Assembly: GCF_028640845.1 (NCBI RefSeq)
Contig: NC_080543.1
Location: 7,602,959-7,666,958, forward strand
Origin: Ahaetulla prasina
Lineage: Eukaryota > Chordata > Lepidosauria > Squamata > Colubridae
Direction: 5' to 3'
Length of the DNA: 64,000 bases
How positions within the stretch are numbered: position 1 is the first letter of the stretch; each line of letters begins with the position of its first letter. Below are positions 52,222 through 63,640 of this stretch, piece after piece. Made by a program: the position numbers and the translations under genes. A model generated the notes under the pieces. The model had not been told where the DNA came from. It saw nothing but the letters and a program-made list of their open reading frames with translations, and did not search any database.

Positions 52222-53780
52222 GTTTTAATTTGTATACCGCCCTTCTCCCGAAGGACTCAGGGCGGTGAACAGGCAAATAAAATACAAACAGAAACATACA
52301 CCATAATTAAAACAACCCTTAAAAAACTGATTCAAATTAGCCAAAAAATTTAAAATAACCTTACACCCCATAAAAATTACAGAATTTAAAACCCACAATT
52401 AAAATTTAAAATTTAGAATTTAAAATCAAGCCAGTCCAGCGAAATGGAATAAATAAGTTTTAAGTTCGCGGCAAAAGGTCCCGAGGTCAGGTAGTTGTTG
52501 AAGCCCGGGGGGAAGCTTGTTCCACAGGGTAGGAGCCCCCGCAGAGAAGGCCCTCCCCCTGGGGGCCGCCAGTCGACATTGTTTGGCTGATGGCACCCTG
52601 AGGAGTCCCTCTCTGTGGGAACACACCGGACGCTGGGAGATAGAGGCCGGCAGTAGACGGTCCCGTAAGTAGCCCGGTGCTAAGCCATGGAGCGCTTTAA
52701 AGATGGTAACCAATACCTTGAAGCGCACCCGGAAAACAACAGGTAGCCAGTGCAGTCTGCGCAGGATAGGTGTTACGTGGGAGCTTCGAACCGCTCCCTC
52801 AATAACCCGCGCAGCCGCATTCTGGACTAACTGAAGTCTCCGGGTGCTCTTCAAGGGGAGCCCCATGTAGAGAGCATTGCAGTAGTCCAGACGAGAGGTA
52901 ACGAGAGCATGACTGACCGTGCATAGGGCATCCCGGTCCAGGAAGGGACGCAACTGGCAGATCAGGCGAACCTGTTAAAAGCTCTCCTGGAGACGGTCGT
53001 CAAATGATCTTCAAAGGACAACCGACCATCCAGGAGCACGCCCAAGTTGCGTACCTTCTCCATCGGGGCCAACGACTCACCCCCGATAGACAGCCGCATC
53101 TGCAGCTGACTGTACCGAGGTGCCGGCATCCACAGTCACTCCGTCTTGGAGGAATTAAGTTTGAGCCTGTTCCTCCCCATCCAGACCCGTACAGCTTCCA
53201 AACACCGGGACAGCACTTCGACAGCTTCGCTGGGGTGGCCCGGGGTGGAAAAGTACAGCTGAGTATCATCAGCATACAGTTGGTATCTCACCACAAAGCC
53301 ACTGATGATCTCACCCAGCGGCTTCATGTAGATGTTGAACAGGAGGGGTGAGAGAATCGATCCCTGCGGCACCCCACACATGAGGCACCTCAGAGTCGAT
53401 CTCTGCCCCCCTGTCAACACCGTCTGTGTCCGGTCAGAGAGGTAGGAGGAGAACCACCGATAAACGGTGCCTCCCACTCCCAACCCCTCCAACCGGCGCA
53501 GCAGGATACCATGGTCGATGGTATCAAAAGCCGCTGAGAGGTCTAATAGGACCAGGGCAGAGGAATAACCCCTATTCCTGGCCCTCCAGAGATCATCCAC
53601 CAGCACGACCAAAGCTGTCTCCGTACTGTATCTGGGCCGGAAGCCGGACTGGAACGGGTCTAGATAGACAGCTTCATCCAGGTACTGGGGTAGCTGACAT
53701 GCCACCACACTCTCTACAACCTTCGCCGTAAAGCGAAGATTGGAGACTGGCCGATAATTCCCTAAAACAGCTGGGTCCAG
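52222..53780 (-). mobile_element. L2 LINE, RT to 3' end, 1.56 kb
   Basis: The 3' end hairpin CCGCCCTTCTCCCG / GACTCAGGGCGG is at 52237-52266. The 5' edge near 53780 lies inside a GATA higher-order array. About 80% like the L2 copy at 42051 over the shared part by eye. Confidence 0.93.
52426..53778 (-). pseudogene. L2 reverse transcriptase, broken into at least three frames
   Basis: Piece 53136-53708 holds S-A-A-F-D-T-I-D-H, G-V-P-Q-G-S-I-L-S-P-L-L and the catalytic Y-A-D-D near 53285. Piece 53000-53275 is the out-of-frame thumb. Piece 52426-52953 is the C-terminus (L-D-Y-C-N-A-L-Y, H-W-L-P-V-V, W-N-K-L-P-P-G). Fingers motif N-Y-R-P at about 53750. Frameshifts lie near 53150 and 52975. Confidence 0.9.
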
Positions 53781-53885
53781 ATAGATGATGGATGGATGGA
53801 TGGATAGATAGATGGATGAATATATTTATATTTATATGTATATTTATATTTTTATGTGTGTGTGTATACACACACAGAGGGGGAG

Positions 53886-53956
<71 letters not shown>

Positions 53957-54032
53957 GAATGATGGAGGGAGAGGGGGGATAGATGGAGGGAGGGTGGGAG
54001 GGAGGGAGGGAGGGAGGGAGGGAGGATTGATG

Positions 54033-54083
<51 letters not shown>

Positions 54084-54426
54084 GGATGATGGATGGGGAG
54101 TGGGGAATGAGTGAAGGAGGGAGTAAATTAGAGATAAATGATGGGCAGATGGATGGATGGATAGATGGATGAATATATTTATATGTATATTTATATTTTT
54201 ATATGTGTGTGTGTGTATACAAACACAGAGGGGGAGGACGGATGGATAGATAGATAGATAGATGGATGATGGAGGGGGAGGGGGTAGGAGGGGAGGAGGG
54301 AGTAAAGGAGAGATAAATGATGGGTGGATGGATGAATGGATAGATGGATGAATATATTTATATGTATATTTATATTTTTATATGTGTGTATATGCACACA
54401 CAGAGGGGGAGGACGGATAGATAGAT

Positions 54427-54493
<67 letters not shown>

Positions 54494-54535
54494 TACATAC
54501 ATACATACATGATGGATGGACGGACGGACAGATGT
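53781..54535. repeat. GATA-based higher-order array
   Basis: A large unit contains GATGGATGAATATATTTATA, TGTATATTTATATTTTTATATGTGTG, ACACACAGAGGGGGAGGA and GATA runs. It repeats at about 53790, 54150 and 54335. Between units are GGAGGGAGTAAA blocks. Confidence 0.95.
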
Positions 54536-55127
54536 GATATATGTAATGTACCTTCTTTGCAAATTTGCAAGGTCCATTCCGACTCTGTTATTCTGAGTTA
54601 GAAAAACTTTGTCAGGGAGAGCAGGAGACGTTGGGAAGGGATGCTGAGTCACTGAATAACCTCAAAGCAAAACACCGTAATGAAAAGTGGCCCGAGTAGC
54701 TTCCTGCTGAATTAGCCATGACAGCAACCCCCCCCCCCGAATGTTATACGATGTTTACAGACAAAATGGATTCACTTAGCTTGTCAAGAAGCCACAGAGG
54801 TTCCACCTTTTGTCAGCTCTGCCGGAAAACAGGCGTACTCTGTGAGTAAGGGAAACTCAGCAAATCCGCGGATGGGATCCTGGATGAATTGCATCATTTG
54901 AGATTGTAGCTTGAAAATCACCACAATAATAGATGTGGCAATTCTTCCCATTTATCGTGGATATCCCCCCCCTTTTTTTTCTCTCTCTCTCTCTGTCTCT
55001 TTCTTTTTCCCTTGTGGTAAACTTATATTTGCCCTGCTCTGCCCTTGAGGGAAATTTAGAACAAAGGCCCTCTAAAACTTTTACTAACACAAATGGCTCG
55101 AGACACATCTGTAATTTAGATAGAACT
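54536..55127. other. No gene or repeat recognised
   Basis: Apparently unique sequence with short CTCT runs at about 54980. Confidence 0.5.
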
Positions 55128-55943
55128 AGCTGGATGCTTGTGCTCCGCTATGAAACTATGTGATCGGGCTTGATAAATCAACACGTACAACTTGAAAATT
55201 ATTGAGTAGTTATGATTGGCCTCTCCTCTCCCCTTCTGTCCCTCAGGCTTGCCCCACAGAAGCCTCTCCTCTCCTTTCCTCTCCTCTCCCTCAGGCTTGC
55301 CCCACTGAAACCTTTCCTCTCTTCTCTTCTCCCCTTCTGTCCCTCAGGCTTGCCCCACAGAAGCCTCTCCTCTCCTTTCCTCTCCTCTCCCTCAGGCTTG
55401 CCCCACTGAAACCTTTCCTCTCTTCTCTTCTCCCCCTTCTCTCCCTCAGGCTGGCCCCATTGATCCTCTCCTATTGATCCTCTCCTATCCCCTTCTCTCC
55501 CTCGACCTTGTCCCACTGAACCTCTCCTCTCCTATCCCCCTTCTCTCCCTCAGGCTGGCCCCATTGATCCTCTCCTATCCCCTTCTCTCCCTCAGGCTTG
55601 CCCCACAGAAGCGTCTCCTATCTTATCCCCTTCTTTCCCTTTCAGGTGGGGAATAGAATGTCTAAACTCCCAGCCCACAGGCCGGATGAGTCATGAGCTG
55701 GCCATGCCCATGCCCAAGTGGCAGTTGGAACAGAGTTTTTTTCAGGTGTGGGATGGGGGAATAGAACCTCTAACTCCTTAGTATCAGAGCATGTTAATAA
55801 TAATATAAGAAATACTAATGACCTGATGGTCATTTCGAAAAATCCTTTCTTAGCAAGCACTTAGAAGCCAAGAGGAACACACGTGGCAAATTTCAAGTTT
55901 GTATTCTTTACGGTTCTGGAGATTTCGTGATGATGCATCAGTG

Positions 55944-55945
<2 letters not shown>
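55128..55945 (+). repeat. Interspersed repeat family X (copy 2)
   Basis: Starts CTAGCTGGATGCTTGTGCTC, ends TACGGTTCTGGAGATTTCGTGATGATG. Compared with 4390-4900 it contains an extra pyrimidine minisatellite at 55215-55640. Confidence 0.6.
55215..55640 (+). repeat. Pyrimidine-rich minisatellite
   Basis: CCCTCAGGCTTGCCCCACAG or ...CACTG alternates with CTCTCCTCTCC-type runs about nine times, with unit lengths of roughly 33-53 bp. Two-unit blocks (55235-55330 and 55335-55435) are nearly identical. Confidence 0.93.

Positions 55946-55998
<53 letters not shown>
55946..55998. repeat. (CA)n microsatellite
   Basis: About 24 CA units at the end of family X. Confidence 0.97.
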
Positions 55999-55999
<1 letters not shown>

Positions 56000-56370
56000 T
56001 TCTGTAGAAGTAAGAATAGAAAAACGAAGTCCACAATCAGCTTCAATTGGGAATGCCCTGCACTTGCGACAGCCAGGAAGGGCCGTAACTCTACAGAAGG
56101 ACATGAACTTTGCATGTAAAAATTAGAAAAAACACTAAAAATCAGGAGAAAACTATTTTCAAAGCCAGGCGGGATCAATTTCTTTTTCTTAAGGATGTTC
56201 TGTGAACAATGTAGGCTGTGCTGAACTTGATGTACTCAACTTGATGAACAGAAATCATGAGTCCTGTCCAATTTGGATTAGTCAGACTGTTCCTAGAATT
56301 ACTGTATCCGGATCTGGGCACCACATTTTAGAAAATGGTGTCCAAGATATAAAATACAGAATATAATTCA
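55999..56370. other. No gene or repeat recognised
   Basis: Apparently unique sequence. Confidence 0.5.
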
Positions 56371-56955
56371 GAATAACAAATTAGAAGGGATCTTGGAGGT
56401 CTTTTAGTCAACCCCCTGCTCCAGCAGGAAATCCTATATCATTCCAGACCGATCATTGTCCAATCTCTTTTTAAAAACTTCCAGTATTGGAACAGCCACA
56501 ACTTCTAGTGGCAAGTCATTCTACTGTTTAATTGTTCTCACTGACAGGAAATTTCTAGATTGAATCTCTCCTTGTTCAGTTTCCATCCATTATTCCTTGT
56601 CTGGCTTTCAGGTACTTTGGAAAACAGCTTGATGCCCTCCTCTATGTGGCAGCCTCTCAAATATTGCTATCATGTCTCCCCTAGTTCTTCTCTTCACTAG
56701 ATTAGCCATGCCCAGTTCTTGCAACTGTTCATTGTATGTTTTGGTTTCCAGTCACCTAATCTTGTTGGTTGCTCTTCTCTGCACTCTTTCTAGAGTCTCA
56801 ACATCTTTTTTATAGTGTGGTGATCAAAACTGGATGCAGTATTCTAGGTGTGGTCTTACTAGGGCATTATAGAGTGGTATTAGTACCTCCCTTGATCTTG
56901 ATTGTATTCCTCTGTTGATGCAACTTAGAATTAAGTTGACGCCCTCTTCTTTCTG
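56371..56955 (-). mobile_element. CR1 LINE 3' end
   Basis: Minus-strand CR1: 3' UTR at the left (AGAAGGGATCTTGGAGGTC), then ORF2 C-terminus to TGCAACTTAGAATTAAG. Many indels. A second short CR1 piece (GACGCCCTCTTCTTTCTG and CAGCCCCTCAAATATC) flanks the SINE that follows. Confidence 0.87.
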
Positions 56956-56956
56956 T

Positions 56957-57306
56957 AAAAGGTAAAGGTTCCCCTCGGACATACGTGCTAGTCGTTCCCG
57001 ACTCTAGGGGGCGGTGCTTAACTCCATTTCAAAGCCGAAGAGCCAGCACAGTCCAAAGATGTCTTTGTGGTCATGTGGCCGGCATGACTCAACACCAAAG
57101 GCACACGGAATGCTCTTCCCTTCCCACCAAACGGGGTCCCTATTTTTTCTACTTGCATTTTTTATGTGTTTTCGAAGTGCTAGGTTGGCAGACCCTGGGA
57201 CAAGTAACAGGAGCTCACCCCATTATGCGGCACTAGGGATTCGAACCGCTGAACTGCCGACCTTTTGATCGACAAGCTCAGCGTCTTAGCCAATGAGCCA
57301 CCGCAT
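56957..57306 (-). mobile_element. tRNA-derived squamate SINE, full length
   Basis: On the minus strand the A box GTGGCTCATTGGCTAAGACG and the B box GGTTCGAATCCC are both intact, about 40 bp apart. This predicts RNA polymerase III initiation near 57306. The body includes GTTACTTGTCCCAGGGTC-type sequence and ends GGAACCTTTACCTTTTAC. It is inserted in CR1 sequence. Confidence 0.88.
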
Positions 57307-58070
57307 CTGACAGCCCCTCAAATATCAGAAGACTAAGATGAGACGGGACTCCGAAGGAGAATTTTCTAAGGAATGGTTAACAACCTGAGGTATGTTTATT
57401 TATTTACTTATTTATTCACTATCCAGAGTTTATAATAATTTAATAATAATACATTCTATAATGGATGCGAAACCCTCCTCAGAAGCCTACCTGTCCCATT
57501 CTGGAACGCCTAAAATAGATTATTTTAGACTATTCTGAGGTCAGAATTGGTCATGACAGGCCTGGACTATTTTGTCATGGATCATTGTGTACGCTCTCTG
57601 TCAAGCGAAGTAATGAGAACACAACATGCTATCATTTTGCGAGGTTAATTGATTTTGCTGGGGAGAGAAGAATCTCAAAATCTCATCAGGCTCTCCCTGA
57701 TAATTAAAAAAAAACAAAACCCAACAGAATAAAATATCCTGATAAAATGAAGTTGCTTAGATCACGGCTCTGTGCCAAAATGAATTTCCTTACAAGCCAA
57801 TGCTTTCAACAAACAGGACTCCAAATCAGATTGTCTTTAAATTGTACAAGTGGCAACCATCTATTAAAATTATTTGAAGGCCGTTTCAGATGGAAATGCA
57901 GAAAGTAGTAATTAATGACGTGCAGTTTATTGGGATTTAGTTTTTAAAAAACCAGCAACCAAAAGCTTTTAAGTTTTAATAAAATTATCCAGCATTTTAA
58001 AAGATGCCAAGTATTTCTAATAAACCATCCTCCTGGCACTGCAGTATTTAAATTCAGTTTCACGTTCTGT
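57307..58070. other. No gene recognised
   Basis: A short CR1 remnant to about 57330, an ATTT-type run near 57400, then apparently unique sequence. Confidence 0.5.
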
Positions 58071-58074
58071 AGCT

Positions 58075-58500
58075 CAAGTTTACCTTCCTGTAAAAGAGTA
58101 CTTCAGCTTCAATCGCAACAATACAAGAGCAAACAATAGATTTAAACTTAATGTCAACCACTTCAAACTTGATTGCAGAAAATATGACTTCCGTAACAGA
58201 GTTATTAATGCTTGGAATACACTACCTGACTCTGTGGTCTCTTTCCAAAATCCTCAAAGCTTTAACCAAAAACTGTCTACCATTGACCTCACCCCATTCC
58301 TAAGAGGACTATAAGGGGCGTGCATAAGAGCACAAAAGTGCCTACCATTCCTGTCCTATTGTTCCCTTCATTATAGTATTATATGCATACTTTTACTTAT
58401 ACTTTTACTTATATATACTTTTTCTCTCATGATGAATTATTGTTTATGTTGATGATTGTATATACTGTTGTGACAAAATAAAATTAAATTAAAAAAAAGT
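58075..58500 (+). mobile_element. LINE-D 3' end
   Basis: Begins CCTTCCTGTAAAAGAGTAC and runs through GACTTCCGTAACAGAG and ACTACCTGACTCTGTGG to the tail AAAATAAAATTAAATTAAAA. Confidence 0.87.
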
Positions 58501-58616
58501 TTCTAGTCATTAACTTCTAGACATGTAAGCTAAGAGCAACAAACAACACCCCAGACAAACTATGGAGCTATATTATGGTCTCCTCATGCTGTGGCCACAA
58601 TCTCAAATCCTATCAG

Positions 58617-58795
58617 CAGAGGTGAGTATTACATACTATAACAACCGGTTCATCGATCTGAAAATGTGAGCGTGGGTGCACGCATGCGTACAGCGGCAAA
58701 AACCCGGCGATTATATAGGACGTGATGGCGCCAGGGTGGGTGGGTGGGCCCAGCCACTGGTCAGAACTACCGGTTTTCCCGAACCGGTCTGAACT
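58617..58795. mobile_element. hAT MITE family A, right end lost
   Basis: Left end CAGAGGTGAGTATTAC, interior AACAACCGGTTCATCG and ACCGGTTTTCCCGAACCGG. It runs into L1 sequence without a clear right terminus. Confidence 0.7.
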
Positions 58796-59300
58796 GCAAA
58801 AATGCTTTCCTGTTCTTGGCATTCAGCTCACGCTCTCCGTCTGGATCAATCCGAGAATATTATATGCAGAAAAATGGAAGGATACTTTGATTCTCACAAT
58901 GGACGAAGAGCTGCAAAAGTGGATGGGCTTAGCAGAGATGGCTAAATTGACTACTTTGATTGAAGAAAACAACACAATTAATTTTGTTTCTACTTGGAAA
59001 CCGCGATTGGACTTTGTGCTTGAGGGAGAAGAAAAATGAAATTTTAATTACGCGCTTTGCTGGCCAGCTGGGTTTGTTGTTACAGAAATGGCTAGTACCT
59101 ATTATTGTTTAAAAGAAAAGAGTTGAGATTCTATGTTGTTACCTTGTTCTACTTCCCCCCAAAAAAGTTGGAGGTCAATACTTCCTTTTCCTCTTTACTC
59201 TATACTTTTTCCTCTTCCCTTTCTCCTCTCCTATTTTCCCATTAGGTTCTTTTTTCTTTCCATTTCTCTATTTTATATTTTGATAAACTAATTAAAAAGA
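58796..59300 (+). mobile_element. L1 LINE, ORF2 end and 3' UTR
   Basis: Plus-strand residues E-K-W-K-D-T-L, W-M-G-L-A-E-M-A-K-L-T and W-K-P-R-L-D-F-V-L-E (stop near 59037) fit the end of vertebrate L1 ORF2. The 3' UTR is T/C-rich and ends near AACTAATTAAAAAGAATTG. It is strongly 5' truncated. Confidence 0.75.
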
Positions 59301-59393
59301 ATTGAACTGCGAGAAACTGGGGTTATGTCTGATGTGGGAGGTGTCAAACTCCACCCAGCTAGGGAGTAAGAACTACGTAAATTCCAGTACAAT

Positions 59394-59672
59394 TAGTCCT
59401 CGAATTACAGCTATCATTCAGCCCAGAATTACATTTCTATCTTACCAGTCATTAAGCGGGTCATCCTGTGACTGCGCCCAATTTTACATCTTTTTCAAAT
59501 CCATTGTCTGCAAAACGTGTATTTTGCCAGAAACGTGGAAAAAATGGCAGGTTCCAGCCAAAAACTTCATGTGATTGAAGAAAGAAGGGATGGCCATCAG
59601 AACTTCAAATCTAGGTTGTAAGAAGCTTTGGAATGGTCCATCATAATGTTGACTAGTCATAAGTCGAGGACC
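59394..59672 (+). mobile_element. MITE family C
   Basis: TTAGTCCTCGAATTACAGC, CAGTCATTAAGCGGGTC and CATAAGTCGAGGACC. Both termini are recognisable and inverted. Confidence 0.75.
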
Positions 59673-59689
59673 TTGGAGTACTCATATGA

Positions 59690-60222
59690 AATGATCTAAG
59701 TTCCAAAGCCCACTGTAACAACAGTGCCAAAAAGACATTAAAGGTAGTACACCTAACCTTGAGTAGTTTCTTCTCCGGTAATGCTACACTACTAACTAGA
59801 GCATACAAAACCTTTGCTAGACCAATCCTTGAATACAGCTCATCTGTCTGGAACCCACACTGAATATCGGACATTGATACAATTGAGCGCTTCCAGGAAT
59901 ATTTCACAAGAAGAGTCCTCCACTCCTCTGAAAACAACAAACTACCTTATCCCACCAGACTTGAAATCCTAGGCTTAGAAAACTTAGAACTCCGTCGCCT
60001 TCAACAAGACCTAAGTTTAACACATAGAATCATCTATTGTAATGTCCTTCCTGTTAAAGACTACTTCAGCTTCAATTATAATAATACAAGAGCAACCAAT
60101 AGATTTAAACTTAATGTTAACCGTTCAGTCTAGATTGCAGAAAATATGACTTCTGTAACAGAATCATCAGTGCTTGGAACACTTTACCTGACTCTGTGGT
60201 CTCTTCCCATAATCCTAAAGTG
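59690..60222 (+). mobile_element. LINE-D copy, truncated at both ends
   Basis: C-terminal codons from A-K-K-T-L-K to D-S-V-V-S-S. It shares the AGAGCATACAAAACCTTTGC block with 31434. The 3' UTR is missing; CR1 sequence follows at once. Confidence 0.85.
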
Positions 60223-60810
60223 TTACAGAAAAGATGCTGAAGCCCTAGGAAGAGTGCTGATAAGGGCAACAAAGATGATCAAGGATCTGGAGACTAACTA
60301 GCATGATGAACGTCTAAGGAAGGGGTGTCAAACTCACAGTGCTTAGATCTGGCCTACAGGGCCACCCTGGAAACAGCAAAGGACCAGTCCTGTAGTGCCT
60401 CTTCCGATGAAAATGGAGCTCTGTTTTTGCTGGCAGAGAGTTGCAGGAGGCCGTTGCAGCTGAAAACGGAGCTCGGGAGTCTGTTTTTGCCAAGCGCTTG
60501 GGCCACCACAGGCGCCCACGACACAAGTGATGTTGAGCTGGCCATACCTACCTCGGTCCTCCAAGGTCAAACACAACCCTGATTCGGCCCTCAATGAAAT
60601 CGAGTTCTGTTCTAAAGGAACTAGGTACTCTTAGCTGAACAAAGTCAGGCTGTCAGAGGGAATTGAGTGTTGATTTATTCTCCAAAGCACCCGAGGGCAG
60701 GACAAGAAGCAATGGGTGGAAGCTCATCAGAGAGGGATCCAACCTGGAAATAACAAGGAATTTCCTGACGGTGAGAATGATTAATCAGTGGAACAGCTTG
60801 CCTCCTGTTT
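60223..60810 (+). mobile_element. CR1 LINE split by a hAT element
   Basis: CR1 at 60223-60319 (AAAAGATGCTGAAGCCCTAGG) resumes at about 60612 and ends near 60805. The frame 60663-60800 carries [16 protein letters not shown]. The insert is a separate MITE. Confidence 0.83.
60320..60610. mobile_element. hAT MITE of the GGGGTGTCAAACTC type
   Basis: Left end AGGGGTGTCAAACTCAC, right end CAATGAAATCGAGTTCTG. Flanks tctaagg and tctaaagg agree apart from one base. About 290 bp with no frame of note. Confidence 0.7.
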
Positions 60811-61504
60811 TTCTTCTGCACAAAAAGAGAGACCAGAGAGGGGGGAGGGAAAAAAAAGAGGGTTGTTTTCCTTACTACAATATTTATGGAAATATTTTGA
60901 AGAGGTAAGAGACACCGTGACTTTATTAAAGCATTTTGGCCAAGTTTCTGTGACATGCTGATTAACAAGCCAGTTAAGTAGGGGTTGGATGGCATGACAG
61001 AGCTGGCTCAAAAATCATCTTCAAAGGATACTTGACAATGATCCTCATTAAACTCAGAACTGTGGAGATGCAGCCAGCAAAGGTTTTGGAATTCATTGTG
61101 GGAATTTATTTCTATGCAACAACTACAGTAGTATTTAGCCAGTAGATGGCAGCTTTTACAAGTTTGGATCTATGGTATAGACTCCATGTTATTTTGTTCT
61201 AAGTAGAGTTCCATTTCCTGGTACAGTTTAAATAGTTGAGCAGTAAAGCACATGGTGACTGTACTCTTCTGTTTGGTCTGTGGTGCTTTATATAAACAGA
61301 ATTTCTAACCAAAGGAAAAGTGCAATAGAGATCAGTCACTACAGTTTGACTGCAATTGATCTTGGAGAACCAGATGTAGTTGAATTTGGGGTGCTAAGTT
61401 TGAGCGTACACAATAACTGAGGAACCGTGGAAATAAATCATAGATAGATCTCTGGAAATCTCTGGTGCCTTGACTAGAGTCATATCAATGGAGAATTGAT
61501 AGAT
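60811..61504. other. No gene or repeat recognised
   Basis: About 700 bp of apparently unique sequence. Confidence 0.5.
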
Positions 61505-61876
61505 ACAGGTAGTCCTCCACTTATGACTGGTCACTTAGAGACCGTTCAAAGTTTCAATGAGCCTCTCTGGGGTTTTGGATGACCCAGTTCTGAAATTCTG
61601 ATGGATGCCCCCCATGGTCACATGACTGCATTTTGGATTCTCAGCAATCATCCCACATTTATGGCTGTTTGTAGGGTCCTGTGGTCATGTGACCATATTT
61701 TACAATGAGTGTGCTTGAAACTGACCCATAGCAAATCATTAGTTTGCTTAATGACTGTGGTGTTTGCTTAACGACTTCTGCCAGAAAGGTTGGTCACGCA
61801 GATGACCCATTTTACAACTGTTATGTCTTACAACCAGGATGGGCAGGCACCCTTACGGTTATAAATTGAGGACTAT
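61505..61876 (+). mobile_element. MITE family C
   Basis: TACAGGTAGTCCTCCACTTATG at the left, GGTTATAAATTGAGGACTAT at the right. About 370 bp; the right end is cut by the LTR insertion. Confidence 0.85.
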
Positions 61877-62445
61877 TGTTCTGACCCAGCTCCCCAAACA
61901 CGACAAACCCTCTGTATTTAAATCAATTATTCCTTTATTAGGAGCTCCAGCAGATCCATCAAAAATGTTTCTCTCAACACAGGCTAACAAGTCTGTCCAG
62001 CAGGGAGATGAATAGTTGTCTGCCACACTTATTCATCTCCACCCCCTGCCTTTTATCCCCAGAGCTAGGGTGGGGCTTTGCTAGCAGCGGTGGCTCTTCC
62101 AACCCAAGGAGTGGCCCATAGATTTCCACTGCTCTCCTCTCCTCTGCTTTCTGTGCCTCCACATATCAGGCACTGGACCCAGCTGTTCCTCCTCTTCTTC
62201 ATCAGCCACCTCCAGACCTGGGGGCTGTTGACTCTCCATCTTAGGGCTGACGGATGACCTAGGCTCTCTCTCTCTCTCTCTCTTCCTCCCTCCCTCTCTC
62301 TCTCTTTCTCTCTCTCTCTGCCAGCTCCATTCCCTCTTCCCCCTCGAAGCTCTCAGGTTGCCTTGATGCTGGCCCTGACTCCTAAGCTGCCGCCGCCTCA
62401 TCTAATTTGGCTGCTGGAGGGACCAGCAGCCAACAGGCCACAACA
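61877..62445 (-). repeat. Solo LTR, family C
   Basis: 569 bp on the minus strand, perfect 5-bp duplication actat. Starts TGTTGTGGCC, ends GGGTCAGAACA. GGGATAAAAGGCAGG is a TATA box, and CTAATAAAGGAATAA lies about 85 bp before the end. The upstream open frame (62081-62401) is rich in Arg/Glu repeats and has V-A-D-E-E-E-E-E-Q-L. It shares start, end style and layout with families A and B. Confidence 0.92.
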
Positions 62446-62450
62446 ACTAT

Positions 62451-62698
62451 ATTTATTGATTCAAGCACCATTCTGGAGGAAAACGTAAATATGCTTTCCT
62501 GGATCATCAAACTGAGATCTCGATCTGAGCTGCTTTTGATCTCTAACTCAAATCAGATCTCGCTATCTGATCCGATTTATTTTTCAGACATTTACATTGA
62601 AAAGGACCTGATGCAAAGCCGTTTTCTCAACTTATATTCTTTTGATTTAGTGTGAAACTGAGGGCCACCCAGTGATATTAACTTATATATCCCCAGAG
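62451..62698. other. No gene or repeat recognised
   Basis: Short apparently unique interval. Confidence 0.5.
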
Positions 62699-63048
62699 CA
62701 GTGGTGAAATCCAATTTTTTTTTACTACCGGTTCTGTGGGTGTGGCTTGGTGGGCGTGGCAAGGGAAGGATACTGCAAAATCTCCATTCTTACCTCACTC
62801 TAGGGAAAGGATACTGCAAAATCCCCATTCCCTCCCCACTCCTGGGGGAAGGATACTGCAAAATCTCCATTCCCAACCCACTCTGGTGCCAGCCAGAGGT
62901 GGTATTTGCTGGTTCTCCGAACTACTCAAAATTTCCGCTGCTGGATCTCCGAACTGCTCAAAATTTCCACTGATAGTTCTCCGAACTGCTCAAAATTTCC
63001 GCTACCGGTTCTCCAGAACCTTTCAGAACCTGCTGGATTTCACCCCCG
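62699..63048. mobile_element. hAT MITE family A, 350 bp, with internal repeats
   Basis: Ends CAGTGGTGAAATCC and GGATTTCACCCCCG, perfect 8-bp duplication ccccagag. Internal GGAAGGATACTGCAAAATC occurs three times and CTCCGAACTGCTCAAAATTTCC three to four times. Confidence 0.93.
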
Positions 63049-63056
63049 CCCCAGAG

Positions 63057-63640
63057 TTATCTTGAGGTAAGAGGGGCAGCCTCCAAATTTTGCAAATAAA
63101 TAAAATAAACATATTCCAGCTGTTCAAACTTATAAGCATTTTCGGCGTACACATCAGAGCTATTTTTTTTTGTAATTCTTTAAGATAAAACAACAAAAAG
63201 TACCAATTAAAAGATTAAAACTTGCATTAAAATTTCCTATTTTGACAGCAAACAGCTCCCGTCCTGGGTTAACTTCTATATCTGGCCTTTTCAAGCAGTC
63301 TGGTCAATGGACAGAGAGACGGGAGGGCGGGGGCGAAGAAACCTTCCAAATTTTATATTGCAATCACACAGACATCGCTTTCAAAAGACAAGCCAGGCGA
63401 ATGCTTTTAGCACAAACCTAACCACTTTTCAATCAACTCACTCAATAAAAGAGGCCAGGAAATGTATCTTTTTAGAGGAAGGAGGTAGTTAGAGAAAGTG
63501 GATTTCAAAGCCGTTCTGCTTTCTTCCCCACGCAAAAGAAATTCCCTAATTTCTTTTCATTCCAAGATAGGCCAAACACCCCCCCCCCAAAAAAAAACCT
63601 AAACTAAACCCCAGACATCCTATTCCATTAAAAGTATTTT
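63057..63640. other. No gene or repeat recognised
   Basis: Apparently unique sequence; A and T homopolymers near 63580 and 63635. Confidence 0.5.

Noticed and set aside
57240..57306. tRNA gene on the minus strand
   Set aside because: A and B boxes are present but no cloverleaf closes, and the sequence continues as a SINE body.
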